From the NCBI GenBank assembly GCA_035041965.1, contig JAPYMA010001607.1, positions 1-64,000 of the forward strand: a stretch of DNA of 64,000 nucleotides. Reading direction: 5' to 3'. Both the position numbers and the translations under genes were made by a program. Origin of the DNA: Anisakis pegreffii (taxonomy: Eukaryota > Nematoda > Chromadorea > Rhabditida > Anisakidae). Below are positions 1 through 14,472 of this stretch, one piece after another (position 1 is the stretch's first letter; every line of letters begins with the position of its first letter). The notes below the pieces were generated by a model. The model saw only the letters and a program-made list of their open reading frames with translations. It was not told where the DNA came from and searched no databases.

Positions 1-2680
1 TAGTGATCGAATGCATATCAATGAGCACCTCAACGCTAGTTGAGATAGCTTCAATGAAATAGCTATACCTCGTCAACTAAGCGAAATCGCCCGACAAAAT
101 ATATATTTTCTGGAATTCGGAGATTCTGATCGATCGACCTGTGGGAAGATATTGATATGATACTGGTCAAAGCTGAGAGTACGGGAGGTTTGAATGTACC
201 AACCCCTATAGCATCAAAGAAAGAGCTATATCTCCTCCTAGAGGCGGAAAATTCAGGTGTGCTTTTCGATTTTAGGAAGCAGAGATTCTGCTCAATCGAA
301 CTCGACTGGAGTAATGATTAGACATGGTAGCAACTCAAGGGTCTAAATTTTAACATCTAATGAAATGAGTGACAATCTACTCTAAATAATCAGTACTTAC
401 CCACCAACATCTGCAGTTGAAGTTGATTTTTGGTGAATGGTGGGAATTCCATTGGAAGGATAGAATCTTTTTAGAGGGAATTTCTCATTGCACCCAATAT
501 TTCACTCATTTCGATTGTTTACAACCAATAATGTGGAGAGGTCTTAATTCAAAAAATATCAACGAACTTTTCGTTTAATGAAGTCAGGCAAACCGCTTCT
601 GAAAAACCACGAAACTCGTCGGAGCAATCCGCTCATTAGCCTTACAATTCGCACTTTGACACATCGCACAACTTACACACTTTCGGTTTGACTGCTCTCG
701 CTTTAATCACCTTTATTCAAATGTGACCAAGTAAAATTTGCACAGAACTTCCAATTGGAAAATGTTCCAAAGCGACAGAACACATTACGCTCACTACTAA
801 ATAGCTAATTAGATACAAGCCAAATTATACCCTGGCTCAGTTTCGCACCATCAATGACATTGATACACCAGTCGGTTTCGAGCCAAACTTTCCTCCGCAA
901 AAAGGAGTCCAACCCGCAACGTACCAATTACCAATTGCGACTGTACCTCTGAGCTATCGCCGAGGCCGTTCAGCATCCGCGAATGGTTGTGTTAAGATCA
1001 GATCAGTTCCGCATTACGTGCGCTGAAAACTGATTGCAACAGGATCGTTTCTTTATATATGCGAATTCGACAGATTCTCTAACTTCAGAATGTATCTGTT
1101 TTGTCAAAAGACTTTTACTGGTTGCCGAGAAATTGTTGAGTTCCTAAAGTAACACCTAGAACTGAGTTATTACGTTCCTGTTCATTTCATTGCATTACAT
1201 TAGGAATGATCAACGTATTTGTTAACCTACAATAAGTAATATCATCAGCATCATTTTCAAACTAGGACTATCCTCAAACCTGAGAAGACGGTCAGCTCGA
1301 AGATCGCAATCAGCCTATTGCTATTATGAACGTATTGATTGCTCTATAGTGATCAATTTGTATGAATGAGCGCGACTGCGCTATTCAATTGAGACTATCT
1401 CAAGAATATGGCCATGTCTGCTCAGGATAACAAAATCGCTCAACAAAACATATATTTTCCTGAATGAGGAGATCCAGCTGGATCGACTGATGCGAAAAAA
1501 TTCATATGTTAGTGGGCAAACTTGAGCTTACGGTAGCCTTGAAGGTGGCACCCGAGATAGTTTTAATAAAATGCCTATATCTCCTAGACAAAGCCAAATT
1601 GCTCAGCAAATTTTTTAATATTCTGAATCTAGTGGTTCTGAGAAATCGAATAGTGCGAAGAAATTCATATGTTACTGAGCAAACTTGAGAAGACGGTTAG
1701 CTCGAAAATAGCAATCTGCCTATTAGTGATATGAACGTATTCATTGCTCTATAGTGATCAATTTGTATGAATGAGCGCGACTGCGCTATTCAATTGAACT
1801 GGGCCATGTCTGCTCAGGATAACAAAATCGCTCAACAAAACATATATTTTCCTGAATGAGGAGATCCAGCTGGATCGACTGATGCGAAAAAATTCATATG
1901 TTAGTGGGCAAACTTGAGCTTCGGTAGCCTTGAAGGTGGCACCCGAGATAGTTTTAATAAAATGCCTATATCTCCTAGACAAAGCCAAATTGCTCAGCAA
2001 AATTTTTAATATTCTGAATCTAGTGGTTCTGCTGGATCGAATGGTGAAAATAAATTCGCATGTTTCCGGGCAAATCTGAGAAGACGGTAGCTTGAACATG
2101 GTAACCCATATAGAGCTATGGAAATGTATACGTTGATCTATAGGAGTGTATGAAATGTATATGCTGATAGAATGCATATCAATGAACACGACTGCGCTAG
2201 TTGAGATATTTTCAAGAAAATAGCTATATCTCATCTAGGAGTCAAAATTGCTCAGCAGAGTCTATGATTTCCTGAATCAAGAGATTCCGCTGGATCGATT
2301 GGTGTACAAATATTCATGTGTTGTGGGACAAACTTGAGGGTATTGTAGGCTCAAAGATGGCAAACCGTATTTCATTTAAAAAATAGCTATATCTCCTCAT
2401 CTAATGTTATTTGCTCGACAAGATATATGATATTCTTAAAGTAGAGATTCTGAGCAATCGAATGGTGCAAAGAATTTCAAATGATACCGGGCAATCTGAG
2501 GATACCGGTAGCTTGTATATGTTGATACCGGTAACTTCCATATAGAGCTATGGAAATGTATATGTTGATCCGCAGTGATGCAATGCATATCAATGAACGC
2601 GACTGCACTAGTTGAGATATGCTCAAGAAAATAGCTATATCTGCAGGATTGCTTAGCAAAACCATTGTGCTGAACTCTTC
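1..2680. repeat. Diverged tandem repeat array, period about 410 bp
   Basis: A unit beginning near tgatcaatttgtatgaatga recurs at about 1347 and 1755, and in the diverged form gaatgcatatcaatga at about 2165 and 2580. A further copy sits at the very left edge (position 1). Spacing is about 408-410 bp. Within each unit two related halves of roughly 200 bp can be seen, both carrying a tatctcct...gctc(a/g)(a/g)caa core followed by a ctga...gatcga(a/c)t block, so the array is probably a dimeric satellite. Copies at 1347 and 1755 are nearly identical, the others more diverged. Positions about 380-1260 do not follow the pattern and contain a SINE. Open frames across the array (up to 158 codons) shift between copies and look fortuitous. 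Confidence 0.8.
800..966 (-). mobile_element. tRNA-derived SINE, copy 1
   Basis: Read on the minus strand this begins GCCTCGGCGATAGCTCAG. It contains a perfect tRNA A-box (TAGCTCAGAGGTA), and 40-50 nt later a degenerate B-box (GGGTTGGACTCC). A tail follows with GCGGAGGAAAG, GCTCGAAACCGA, CTGAGCCAGG and GGCTTGTATCTA. The same blocks in the same order occur on the plus strand at 57392-57560, where the B-box is perfect and the A-box is decayed. A tRNA-like head fused to a shared unrelated tail is the hallmark of a SINE. The ends are approximate because the tail fades near position 800. Confidence 0.75.
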
Positions 2681-3827
2681 TTCTGGAAGCACTTTTCTCG
2701 CCTCACGTCTCTTGAATTGCCAGAATTTTGTACTTTTTGGTGCTCCACTCATGAGGACGATTCGATTGATACCAGACGTGATTGAAGTTGGTTGTGTTTT
2801 AAATTTTGCTCATTCCAGAAGCTTGTACCATAGAATGAATCCATTTTGGAGGCATGCAACATGGAAAATATTGTAGATAGAAAGTTCTTTGTGCATATTT
2901 GCATTTAGCAACTTATTCCGGTTCCATTGATGGCAAATTTGTGATACATTGAAAAAATGAATCCATTGGTCGAAAATCCTGAAATGACGGTTTTTGCGGT
3001 TTTTAGGGTCTCGAAACGCGGCTTCTTGTTTGTCTGTCTGTTGAAGTGTCAATAGATCATTACTGAAAGCAGCTAAGTACCACTTGACGTGTTCGGCTGG
3101 CTTTTCCATCACACAATTTCGCCGCACTGAAGTGGATTTTCCACTTGAACTCTCTCTCTTCCTCCCCTCCCCTCCCCCTCGGATTAAACGGTTGAACGGA
3201 GCATGAAACTGCATTGCCTGCCTATAAGCCAAAAATTTTGAAAGTGGGCGTGGCCTAAACGTGGTGCGCTACCGTAATTTGTGGGCGTGGCTAGTTACCG
3301 TAGTCATGTTCCCCTGGAGATACTACTTACGAATACGGAGACAATGTTTTAATCACACTTTTGCCATCATATTGTGGTCATAATTGAGTTCTAAGAATTC
3401 TTTTATGAATTTCTCCTTCTCTTTTAGTCCACTTATGACGAATATCAAATACTCATAACATTCGAAACTGTTTCAGTTCAGTTTGAAGCCATATTTCTGC
3501 TGTAACCCCTATAATGAGATCGTACCAAGTGAACAATGTCAAAATCTTACTATCACAAGTTAGGAATGTTGATAGCAACGTTAATCCTAGCTTGTTTATG
3601 AATGTTTGAACAATCACAGAACACGAAAAAAAGCACTTTATTGTCAGACCGATGATGATCAATAACAAAACTCTTGAAGCTTGATATATTCGAATCGATG
3701 AATATCATCGAAAAGATTCATTTGTTATGTCGAAGAATCGACATTCGATTGAAAATCAGTCCAACAAACGGCGGAAGTTGCATATACAGTAGAGCATTTG
3801 TAGAGGAGGCCTTAGTTGATCATTTTC
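2681..3827. other. Intergenic stretch downstream of the array, with a long minus-strand ORF
   Basis: No gene here can be supported. A minus-strand frame is open from 3232 to 2810 (140 codons from an ATG), but it shows no domain, no splice continuation and crosses a polypurine/polypyrimidine run at about 3155-3180. The motif gtgggcgtggc occurs twice around 3244-3292, which suggests a small dispersed repeat. The stretch also includes the presumed 3' flank of the LDHD gene. Confidence 0.4.
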
Positions 3828-6800
3828 TCAGAATATTTTTCCGGGATTCATTATTGAATTGGGATCGATCGCTTTCTTGAGTGCCTTCATCGTGTTCACA
3901 GCCACTTCACCGAATTCATCAATCATATATTGGCGTTTCCCTAATCCGATACCATGTTCGCCAGTGCACGTTCCACCAACAGCCAGTGCACGCCTTCAAA
4001 TCAGTGCACAGTTCTTCTTATTATCTAACATACGATAAACTCTTCAAATTTCTTTTTGATCAGTTTCAATAGCTTAATGAAAAACAGAACATCATTTAGT
4101 CGATCAATACGTGAATCCTATGACCAAAATATTCACAAATTGATCGAAAAGATTTCGATGAAAATGTGATGAAAGCCTTACTTGACACATCGATCCGACA
4201 ATCCCCAAATCTGTTTCATTTCTTCCTCATTCGACTTATCACACGCAAACATACAATGAAAGTTTCCGTCACCAACATGGCCCAATATTCCGCCTTAACA
4301 AAGCACACAGTCAAATTGAAATAGATACTTAAATCCGTGGACAACAGAATGTCACTTGTCACGCAGACTTACCAATTGCCCCAACTTGATCGATATCTTT
4401 TCGCGTTTCCGCAATAACATCAGCCAATTTCGAGATCGGTACACAAACATCCGTTGAAAATCCCTTAACAGATGAATGAAATCATTTGCAGAAATCGTTT
4501 TGATCACTCAGTCCATAAATGAACAAATTTTCGAACAATCATCTAAAAAACTGATCTGTCTATGCGCTCAGCACACAGTGATCATACAAAGCGATCAACT
4601 AAAATAAGCTTCATTAAATTTCGAAGTGGATCATTTCGTTGAAACCGTTATCATAAATTCAAATCAGAACGATGAATTAAGTTGACTTAAGTAATAGATA
4701 TCGCCACAACCTTGGAGCCTTTCTTCTGCGCTATAATTGCATAGTAAACGTTATGACGCGCTTTCCAGAGCTTATCCATCTCTTCGGGCAGATGCGACCA
4801 CTGGAAATCGCTTCCTCCATTATCCGCGCAAATATCCGCTGAATGCAATAATCTCTTATAAACAACACGCAAATAATCCGAATGCATCACACATCGTTAA
4901 TGATCGCAATGATCCACCATTATAAATTCCATATCAAATGTTCGATTGTATATTTTGATAGAGTTTCAATCACACAATGAGTTAGTTGGCTTGTGTGAAG
5001 CTCAGATTTGTTGATTTCTCACTCGTTTACAACAGATACAACATCAGACCTGTCCAGCTCTTCACGATTCTTGAAATGAATTCAAAACAGTACCTACAAA
5101 ACCAGCCGAGTATTTGACCTCCTCTTCAGTGCTGCCATCGAATTCTAAGCACAGTGTCGGTTGTTCGGGTAGTGTTAGATGGCTGAACTTGTTACATGCT
5201 TCAACCACTTTGTGATCCAAAAATTCTGAAATCAGTTCTCTAAATTGATTTCTGAAACAAGAACGAGCATCAAACAAAACCTCGTGTCATATCTATAATA
5301 ATTTTTCATGACAACGCTTCCTTATTATACTCAACTTCTCATACTTTATTTGTTATATATTTAGCGACGCTTCAACAATGCTATTACAATCTACTCGGCA
5401 AGATTGTTTGAAATTGTTTTGAGATTATTTTCGTGCGAAGTTATTGATGAGAGTCACTCGAACGAACGAACGAACCAATTCTGGACATTGGAATCGAGCA
5501 CTGTAATGTGGCCACAACAGCGTCGACTGCTTGATGTACAGTTGGAAATGAGCATATGGCTGCACTCAAACACGCTGGTCGTGCGTGTAGTCTGACGACA
5601 GCCTCGGTTATCACACCCAGTGTACCTTCTGAACCAACGAATAACGCCGTCAAATTATAGCCAGCTGCTGATTTCCTGCAATTACAATGTGTCTCTTTGG
5701 TAAAGTTATCACTTCAAAACGCTTGATTCAAACACTTTTTTATTCGCCATGCCACTGAACAACTGACGTTGGTGATATTGGTAATATATTCGTCTGGATT
5801 GTTTGGCAAATATTATATATTGTTCAATCTGTTTCGCTTCAAACCTTCAAACCTCAGAGAAAAATGGTTTAATTAGAATTTGTCACTTTTGAAGATGCAA
5901 AATTTTATAGCGTTGAAATTCAATCACAATAGACTTGATCATATTCTAGCAGCAGAGAAATGCGCCCACCTCGTTCTTCGCCTTTCACCGGCTGTGTACA
6001 AGATATCACCATTCGGTAAAACCACCTGAAATTTTGTTTAATTAAAGGATGACATCGGAAACACCAATCAAAATTATCGAACAATCGATGCCAGTGAAGC
6101 GATATTTTTCGCATTGTTTTCTCAAAATCATTGTTGTTGTCATCGAAATCAGACTCGGACCTCAAGATTCAAGACGTTTTGCCGCATTGTACCATAACGG
6201 ATCGCATTTGTGCCACTAGCACACGTTGCTGCCATTGCGCAAACCGATGCATCTGCACCAGGATCTGAGAAAAATATCATCAAAAGCAACTCTTCATATT
6301 TATCCACTGTGCATTGATGAACTCAATGTCTGGAATAAGTTCTCTAACCAAAACCTCTACACTGACCACCTGAACGCTTCGATGTTCACGAAGAAGACTG
6401 TCCGAAAGGCGAATGCTCAAACAGCATTCAATATTTTAGGAAAACACTCAAGATACTCACCGACCGGGAAGAAGAGTCCACTGTCGCGTATCTGTTGATT
6501 GAGTTGTAATCGTGTTACACCAGGTTGTACGATGCAATCAAAATCCTCAGTGTTGATCTCGATTATTTGATTCATTTCCATCATATCAAAGCATACGCCA
6601 CCCTTTAAGATTGATACTGCCACTCACTTTTTTGCAATAACATTTAATGAAAATTTATTGTTCTGAAGATATTCTACTATTAATCCTGCTTTGAGTGAAT
6701 TTCCTGAGTGCAGTCATCGAAATTAAACCTGTTCCTTCAACTCAGGCAATCTGACTTACCAATGATCACAAGTGCATACTTTCTTCCTTCCTTACCAGAA

Positions 6801-8365
6801 TCCGCATCGATTAGATGCGAATGTAACGAGTGTATGAAGCTGATAAATTGTATGGGCAAACTGTAGATCACATGTAGATCACTGGGTTTAGAAGCATTCA
6901 CAAATGAAATTTAGCCTGTTCCGTCGAAATTAAGCTATAATTTGCGAAGGGCTGAAATTCTCCCGTGCAGCTTATTAGTATGAGGTACACATAATCGTTG
7001 ATTGCAAATACACAACGATTCCATTCAATCAAAGATATATGAATATACTTACGGCGACTGCATTAACGCCACCTTCCAGGCCTGAGCCAGCACCGAACGG
7101 AATCACTGGAACTCGAGATTCATTGCACAGTTTCAGGATATCGCTTACTTGCTCTCGACTATGCGGCATAACAACAACATCCGGTTGCGATTCTCTGAAA
7201 ATATACCCATACAAGCACGCACTCTCAATGAGAGTTGCAATCTGTTGAATTGATCCGACGTTTAATTATCGCGACTGTTAATTTACTTATAACTGCGTAG
7301 CTCAGATGTATTGATGGTAAATTCCAATGTTCGCTTGATTTTTTCACATAGTAATGGATTAATTGCTTGGTTATTCTGAGTGAATTTTTGTGAAGACTCT
7401 CCAATTAAAACACCCTTCCATTCTGATTTAAACCCGCAAAAAAACTTCAAAATAAACGCAATACATAGTACCAAGTCATCTCTCTAAAGTCTATGTGAAG
7501 TGCTCTTATAATGTGAGCAGGCGATTTTGTGTGCACCAATAGCGCAACGCAATGTGGCGCTGATTCGAATTGAAAGCGTTGCATTTGAAGGCCGATGATT
7601 TTAACAAACATTAGAGATAAGCATATATCCGAGTGATAGTGAGGAAATATGACAGTCTGAGGCTGACGATGAAAAAACAAAATGCGAAATTTTACAATGA
7701 AATAAATCTAGATGTGAGGAGAACATTGATATACTAAACAATATTGCCGTCTTATATGTTACATTATGAGTTCAAATGCTTTTTCGTTATGAATTGATCG
7801 CGTGAAACTAAATCATTCAACCTGAACACTTTGAAAGTATTGCTCAACATTAGCAATAATTGGATTGATATTCATCTGCTAGAGAACATTTTCTCTCGTA
7901 ATTCTCTTAATTCCTTTCCATACTTCCAAATTCTTATCCCTTCAAATTATGCAAGTAACGATTACACAGTGTACCGAAGAGGAGGTCAGCAAAACGTACT
8001 CATGATGACTCTCATCGTGTCCATGCTGTTGACGAGCTGTTGCAGTTGTTTTCACGAATTCACTCCCCAGAATCTTTTCGAATCGTGGCACCAACGATGC
8101 GGCTTCCTGTAATTTTAACAATTCATCTGGCTGTTCCTTAACCACTTATTGTCTCATCCTTCAATAATGTACTATACAACTTTGGAATAATGCCTCATTG
8201 AATGAATATTCCAAAATGCTCATTGTCTCATTGTATGTGTTGATATCCAAATATAACTTTATCATATTTTTGATTTCTACGGTCACATTCAGCTGAATGA
8301 TAAAAAGTGAATACCTTGTTAATGAATGATGAAAGATGACGAGCAATAAGACGTGTGGCTAACAT
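3828..8365 (-). CDS. LDHD: D-lactate dehydrogenase, mitochondrial (FAD-linked), 12 exons
   Basis: Exons: 8365-8315, 8106-8000, 7194-7053, 6602-6461, 6264-6161, 6025-5970, 5675-5476, 5225-5094, 4838-4711, 4463-4373, 4293-4182, 3993-3828. All phases agree and give 476 residues; human LDHD is about 500. The enzyme oxidises D-lactate to pyruvate in mitochondria using FAD. The first 17 residues ([17 protein letters not shown]) are basic and hydroxylated with no acid, like a mitochondrial presequence. FAD-binding segments are intact: [11 protein letters not shown] (about 80-90), [14 protein letters not shown] and [10 protein letters not shown] (about 148-172), [13 protein letters not shown]. The C-terminal FAD-linked oxidase domain has [23 protein letters not shown] and [15 protein letters not shown], ending MNPGKIF. 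An AAG acceptor 13 nt before the ATG could receive a spliced leader. Several donors are weak (GTCCGA, GTTGTG, GTTCGT). Confidence 0.95.
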
Positions 8366-9737
8366 TGCTGGATCTTAAAAGTGATTCTTATCATTCAATT
8401 GATCATACTACCAAATTTCAGTTATAGTCACTCTCGCTTCTCATGAGAATATTCAAAAGAACGCATTCAAACAGCCAAAACATATAATCTATTTCCAACA
8501 CGATCATTCCGACTCTAGCGATTTCAAATTAACTGGTCAGCACACTAATAAACATCTACCTAGAGTATTTGCTGCAATGAAACAATTACTCACGGCACTG
8601 TATCACATAAAACACTCACAACTATGATCTTGTATATCAGCCGTACAATAACTAAATCAAATCAATGGTCTCATATTATCCGTCGAAAGTTAAAGTCATT
8701 CGGCTGCACTGTCATCATCAGCAAAATCTATTCATTCGAATTGAATCAACTAACTACAGACGTGAAACAGAAGCATTGATACTGCGAAATATGCGAACAA
8801 GAACAACAATAACATCGTAACCGGTTTATTTCACAACAAAAAACACGTCGAATAATGAACACTGAGAGTGAATATTTCAAAAAGCGTAATAAAAATCTTC
8901 CAAAGTACACAACAAAAAATGATAAGCAAAGATGAGCGCTCTCTGGACTGCTTTGAAGTTAAAAGCAATCAGAAGGTGCAATCGGATTGAATCGCACGAA
9001 AATAATCGCAATTCATTAAGCTGAACTGCTGAAGTATGATTGAGCAGAATCATAAAATCAGCAAACGAATCCGTAGAGCAAGCATTTCACAACGAATGTC
9101 AACGTGACATATCGAAAATTAAAATCAAAACCGGTGATATTTCGAAGCAATTCAAAAAAATGCTACACTCATGCTCTACCATTACAGCTTAAGATGGGCA
9201 TTAAGATCACAAAATGTCAGAGCATGATCACACAGGACTGACACCATTGATGATACCATGAAGAAAATCGCGTATTAAGAAACCAACAAAAGCCACGAAA
9301 ACGTTTCACCAATCGTATTATGTCACGCAACAGCGATCAACAATAGATAATATATTGCACTATCAATAATTGAACTTAATAATAACCGACCTATCAATAA
9401 ATCATTATCTCACCGATCAATACTTCTCCCTTATCGATGTAATCAATCGAAAATCAATCACCTATTATCAACATCCAAAAAATGATAACACCGATAAGCA
9501 AATCGCTATCAAAACCTTATCTCTTCTACCTCCTGCTCACCCCAGTAGGCAATAACGTATACTATCTAATAATAAGTGAAAATCTTACAGCTGCAAGAAA
9601 TACGCAAACAATCGAACATAATACACACATTTGGACAGAACAAAAGAGGCTCGTATATGGTGAAAGATAAGATTATGAAATCGCACAACATAATAAGATG
9701 CCAAATAACAGCAGATCACATCGTGGACTAATCAAGA
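8366..9737. other. Intergenic region between PIH1D1 and LDHD
   Basis: About 1.4 kb of AT-rich sequence between the PIH1D1 stop and the LDHD start, both on the minus strand. It should hold the PIH1D1 3' UTR at its right end and the LDHD promoter or trans-splice site at its left end. I see no conserved frame, RNA gene or clear repeat. Confidence 0.6.
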
Positions 9738-11725
9738 TCATAACAACAAAGGTGCGATGATTTGTAGTGTACGTTCAGTTACAATTAATTCAACGCTCGC
9801 CTTCTCATAATCCACTTCCATTGGTAAGTAGAAATCAGCCACTGTTCGCGATCGATCTTGAATGATCAAAACGTGATCATCGTTCATACGTATCCGTAAT
9901 CTGAAAGTAGTGATTCTCATTTAATACAGTCATCAGAATCAGCCATCATCTTCAATTGAATCAGCGTATTTTTGAATGATTGCCGCTTTCAGATACTTGA
10001 AATAATTCAACTGAGATGGAGGAGTTCGAAACTTCAATCTGACTGCATCAAATCCGAACAAAATCGCAACCTTTCAGCGGTCTTCACAGGCGGATGCACT
10101 TCGGGTAATTTCACCTTTATCAACATTTCTTTGCCATCACGAACGATCAGCTGATAGTTCTTCGGTGCTCGACCGCACTCCTCCACGTCACCCTGAAACC
10201 AGTCACTCAAATTCTCAAAATTCTACCTACTGAAATTGATGAATACTTAACAATGAAAACATATCGCCGAAATTCTAAATCGGCTCTTATCAAAATGCCA
10301 AAAAACATTTATAAAAGATGCACACTAAAAATAGTTTCGACTGAAGTGTAACAAGCAAATTTACATCAAAGTCATCTGCTTCGGACTGAGCCTCGTTCGA
10401 ATCGCTCTTCAACTCTTCAATCACATTCTTCTCAGGTTTCTTCCGTATTCGCTGTGTACTCAGTTCACCCATTACTTTGCGATTCTTTAACTGAATTGCC
10501 TTCTGAAAAAAAACAGCACATATCTATTCATATTTACACGTGCTCATCATTAATATGAATCACTGAAATCTAAAAACAAATTTATAATAAAAAGCCATAG
10601 TAACAATGAATTTGTAGAGCGATTTTTATATCGTTATCAGCCATACTGATAATCTAATGAGCACGTCACTTTAACAATAACATCACTGATTTTTATAGGG
10701 CAGTCTGTTAGTCGATCTTTTTTCAGGATCGGAACAAAAAATGGAACGAACGTTTGGATTGAGTTCTATAGCGTGTTTCTTCTTGATCGCCTCAGAAGTG
10801 ACCAACAAGAGAAGATGCCGGAAGAATTCACTTTTTTGAAGTCGATTCGTGAAGAAATTCGTATTCACGATTACGTCAATCTAAACATCGCAATGGTCAA
10901 TCCGAGTTATCCAACTGGATTTCGTGTTCAATATCGTGTTCAACTTTATAAGTGCAAAAACAATTGTATCCAATGCGATCCATTATTGATAGAAAACGCA
11001 AGTTATCGTTCAGCTATAATAATTCAGATACAAATAATGAAAATCCGAACCTTAGCTGCATTTTCGCCTTTATTGTCGCGAATACATTCGATTTCACCGA
11101 CACTCAATGGGATCCGATATCGTGATGGATCTTCCGAATCCAACACTTTAGCAACTTCGTCCTTGAAAAGAGAATACACCATTTCAATACCCGTATCAGT
11201 CCTCGTTACTTCTCTTAACTATTCCATTTCAATACCCGTATCATTCCTCCTTACTTCTCTTAGCCATCCCTTTTCAACTCCCGTTTTATATCTCACTACC
11301 CCTCTCAAGTATCCCATTAACATTTGCTTGCAATTGGTACATTCGGAAACAAAACCCATTCCACCCTTCCAAAAAATGCAAAACACTTCAATAAACTGCA
11401 CTTCACAACAAACTTCATAATAATCACCTCGTCAAGATCATCGATTGGTGGCGGTAACTGCAGGCAGTGACATATATTCAAGAAGAGTTTATTATTTGCG
11501 GCATCAACGACCAACTTCGAGCCAAGATTCACCTTGATCAAAGATCACTCATTGTCAGTAATTTTCATACGACACTTGGATTCCACTGAATCATCAGATG
11601 TGAAATGATATGAAGACTTCAAGAACGCAAACGCTATTCACCTCTTTATATTTGACCACATATCCAGGGCATGCGTTCACCACCCACGCTTCATCCTCTC
11701 CACTCTTGTCCACTTCTACGATCAT
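9738..11725 (-). CDS. PIH1D1: PIH1 domain-containing protein 1 (R2TP chaperone cofactor), 7 exons
   Basis: Exons: 11725-11642, 11532-11428, 11161-11051, 10880-10752, 10502-10365, 10192-10071, 9900-9738. They join in phase to 283 residues; human PIH1D1 has 290. The family bridges RUVBL1/2 and RPAP3 to clients such as snoRNP, PIKK and RNA polymerase assembly factors. The N-terminal PIH domain (about 18-150) shows CPGYVVK, NNKLFLNICHC, LPPP, YRIPLSVGE, a D-x-IVNTNFF equivalent of the human YDVAVNSDFY segment, SEFFRHL and IELNPN. The lysines of the phosphopeptide pocket (VVK and NNK) appear conserved. A charged linker (SDSNEAQSEADDFD, about 165-190) precedes a C-terminal CS-like domain with LIKVKLPEV and DFYLPMEVDYEKA. 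The start ATG is the first in frame after a stop. PIH1D2 is a less likely alternative. Confidence 0.92.
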
Positions 11726-12718
11726 TTCATCCGCCTATCGATCCAACAACAGTCATCTACCAATTTCTCATTCAAACCAATTCAATGCCTTTACAAAATA
11801 ACTTCTATCATCCTTTAACACCACAAAAAGTAAAACTCCAATCGCCCACACAATAAGCTTCAATTGTATCTGTACTCCCAGTTCCAATAAATTCTAGTGT
11901 ACATTATCTCCCACTCAAACTCAAATGAACGAATTCACCTCTTTGATGAGTCAGTAATCTGCTCACAAATTTCCGATATGACGATTGAAATGTCTGACAA
12001 TGAAGTGCTCAGTAACTGTGTGAAACCGGCTTACTAAACCGTTGAAATTGCTCGCAATAAACGACATACGTACAAATCAATTTTATTTTGTCGTTCATAA
12101 ATTAATTCATTGAAAAATTAATGGAGAAGTCATTCGAATAAATTAACAAATTACACATTTCAGATAATAATTCAAAAAAAAGACTGCAACAATTGACTCG
12201 CCTTCGAATACAAAACACATAAATAGATATAAATAATAATAACAATACGATAATCACAAACCACCGAAAAAAATGGCAAATCAACAAACAATATGGTTAC
12301 TTTGGAAGATCACAGAAATTCAAATCAACCATGAATATGCAAAAATATTATTATAACGTGTCAAAAACGTTTCAGTCTTCAGACTTCAACAGAAAACGAA
12401 CACGCTAAGGCACTAATCGACAATAAATAGATCGTATAGTCAGCAAATTGGAACGATGACACTCGTAAGTCGTTCTTCTCTTCAGCAAAAAATCGGAATC
12501 GTCTAAGACGAGCGAACCCATCCCAGGGTCGCGAACACCATGTTGATTGCACTGCTAACCACAAAATCAAACACGTATATTCCCTTTCACGTAAACGATA
12601 CGTACTTTTAGTTGTTTGCAAATGAGAAGAGGGAAGGAATCATTTCCTCGGAATATCCTCGGAGGATATCACCAGATATAAACACCAAATAAATCAATTT
12701 CTCAACGAACAAAACTGG
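11726..12718. other. Intergenic region between YIPF5 and PIH1D1
   Basis: About 1 kb with no supported gene. It must contain the YIPF5 3' UTR (right end) and the PIH1D1 5' flank (left end). Short open frames on both strands have no homologous features or splice partners. Confidence 0.6.

Positions 12719-14472
<1,754 letters not shown>

Noticed and set aside
1758..2234. 158-codon minus-strand frame
   Set aside because: It spans units of the 410-bp tandem repeat. The frame is not conserved between neighbouring copies, so it is fortuitous.
2810..3232. 140-codon minus-strand frame as a gene
   Set aside because: It crosses a purine tract, carries no motif and has no adjoining exon in phase.
10773..11420. 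215-codon plus-strand open frame
   Set aside because: It is antisense to confirmed PIH1D1 exons 2-4 and their introns. Its Ser/Thr/Ile-rich product has no splice sites or features, whereas the minus strand matches PIH1D1 exon by exon.
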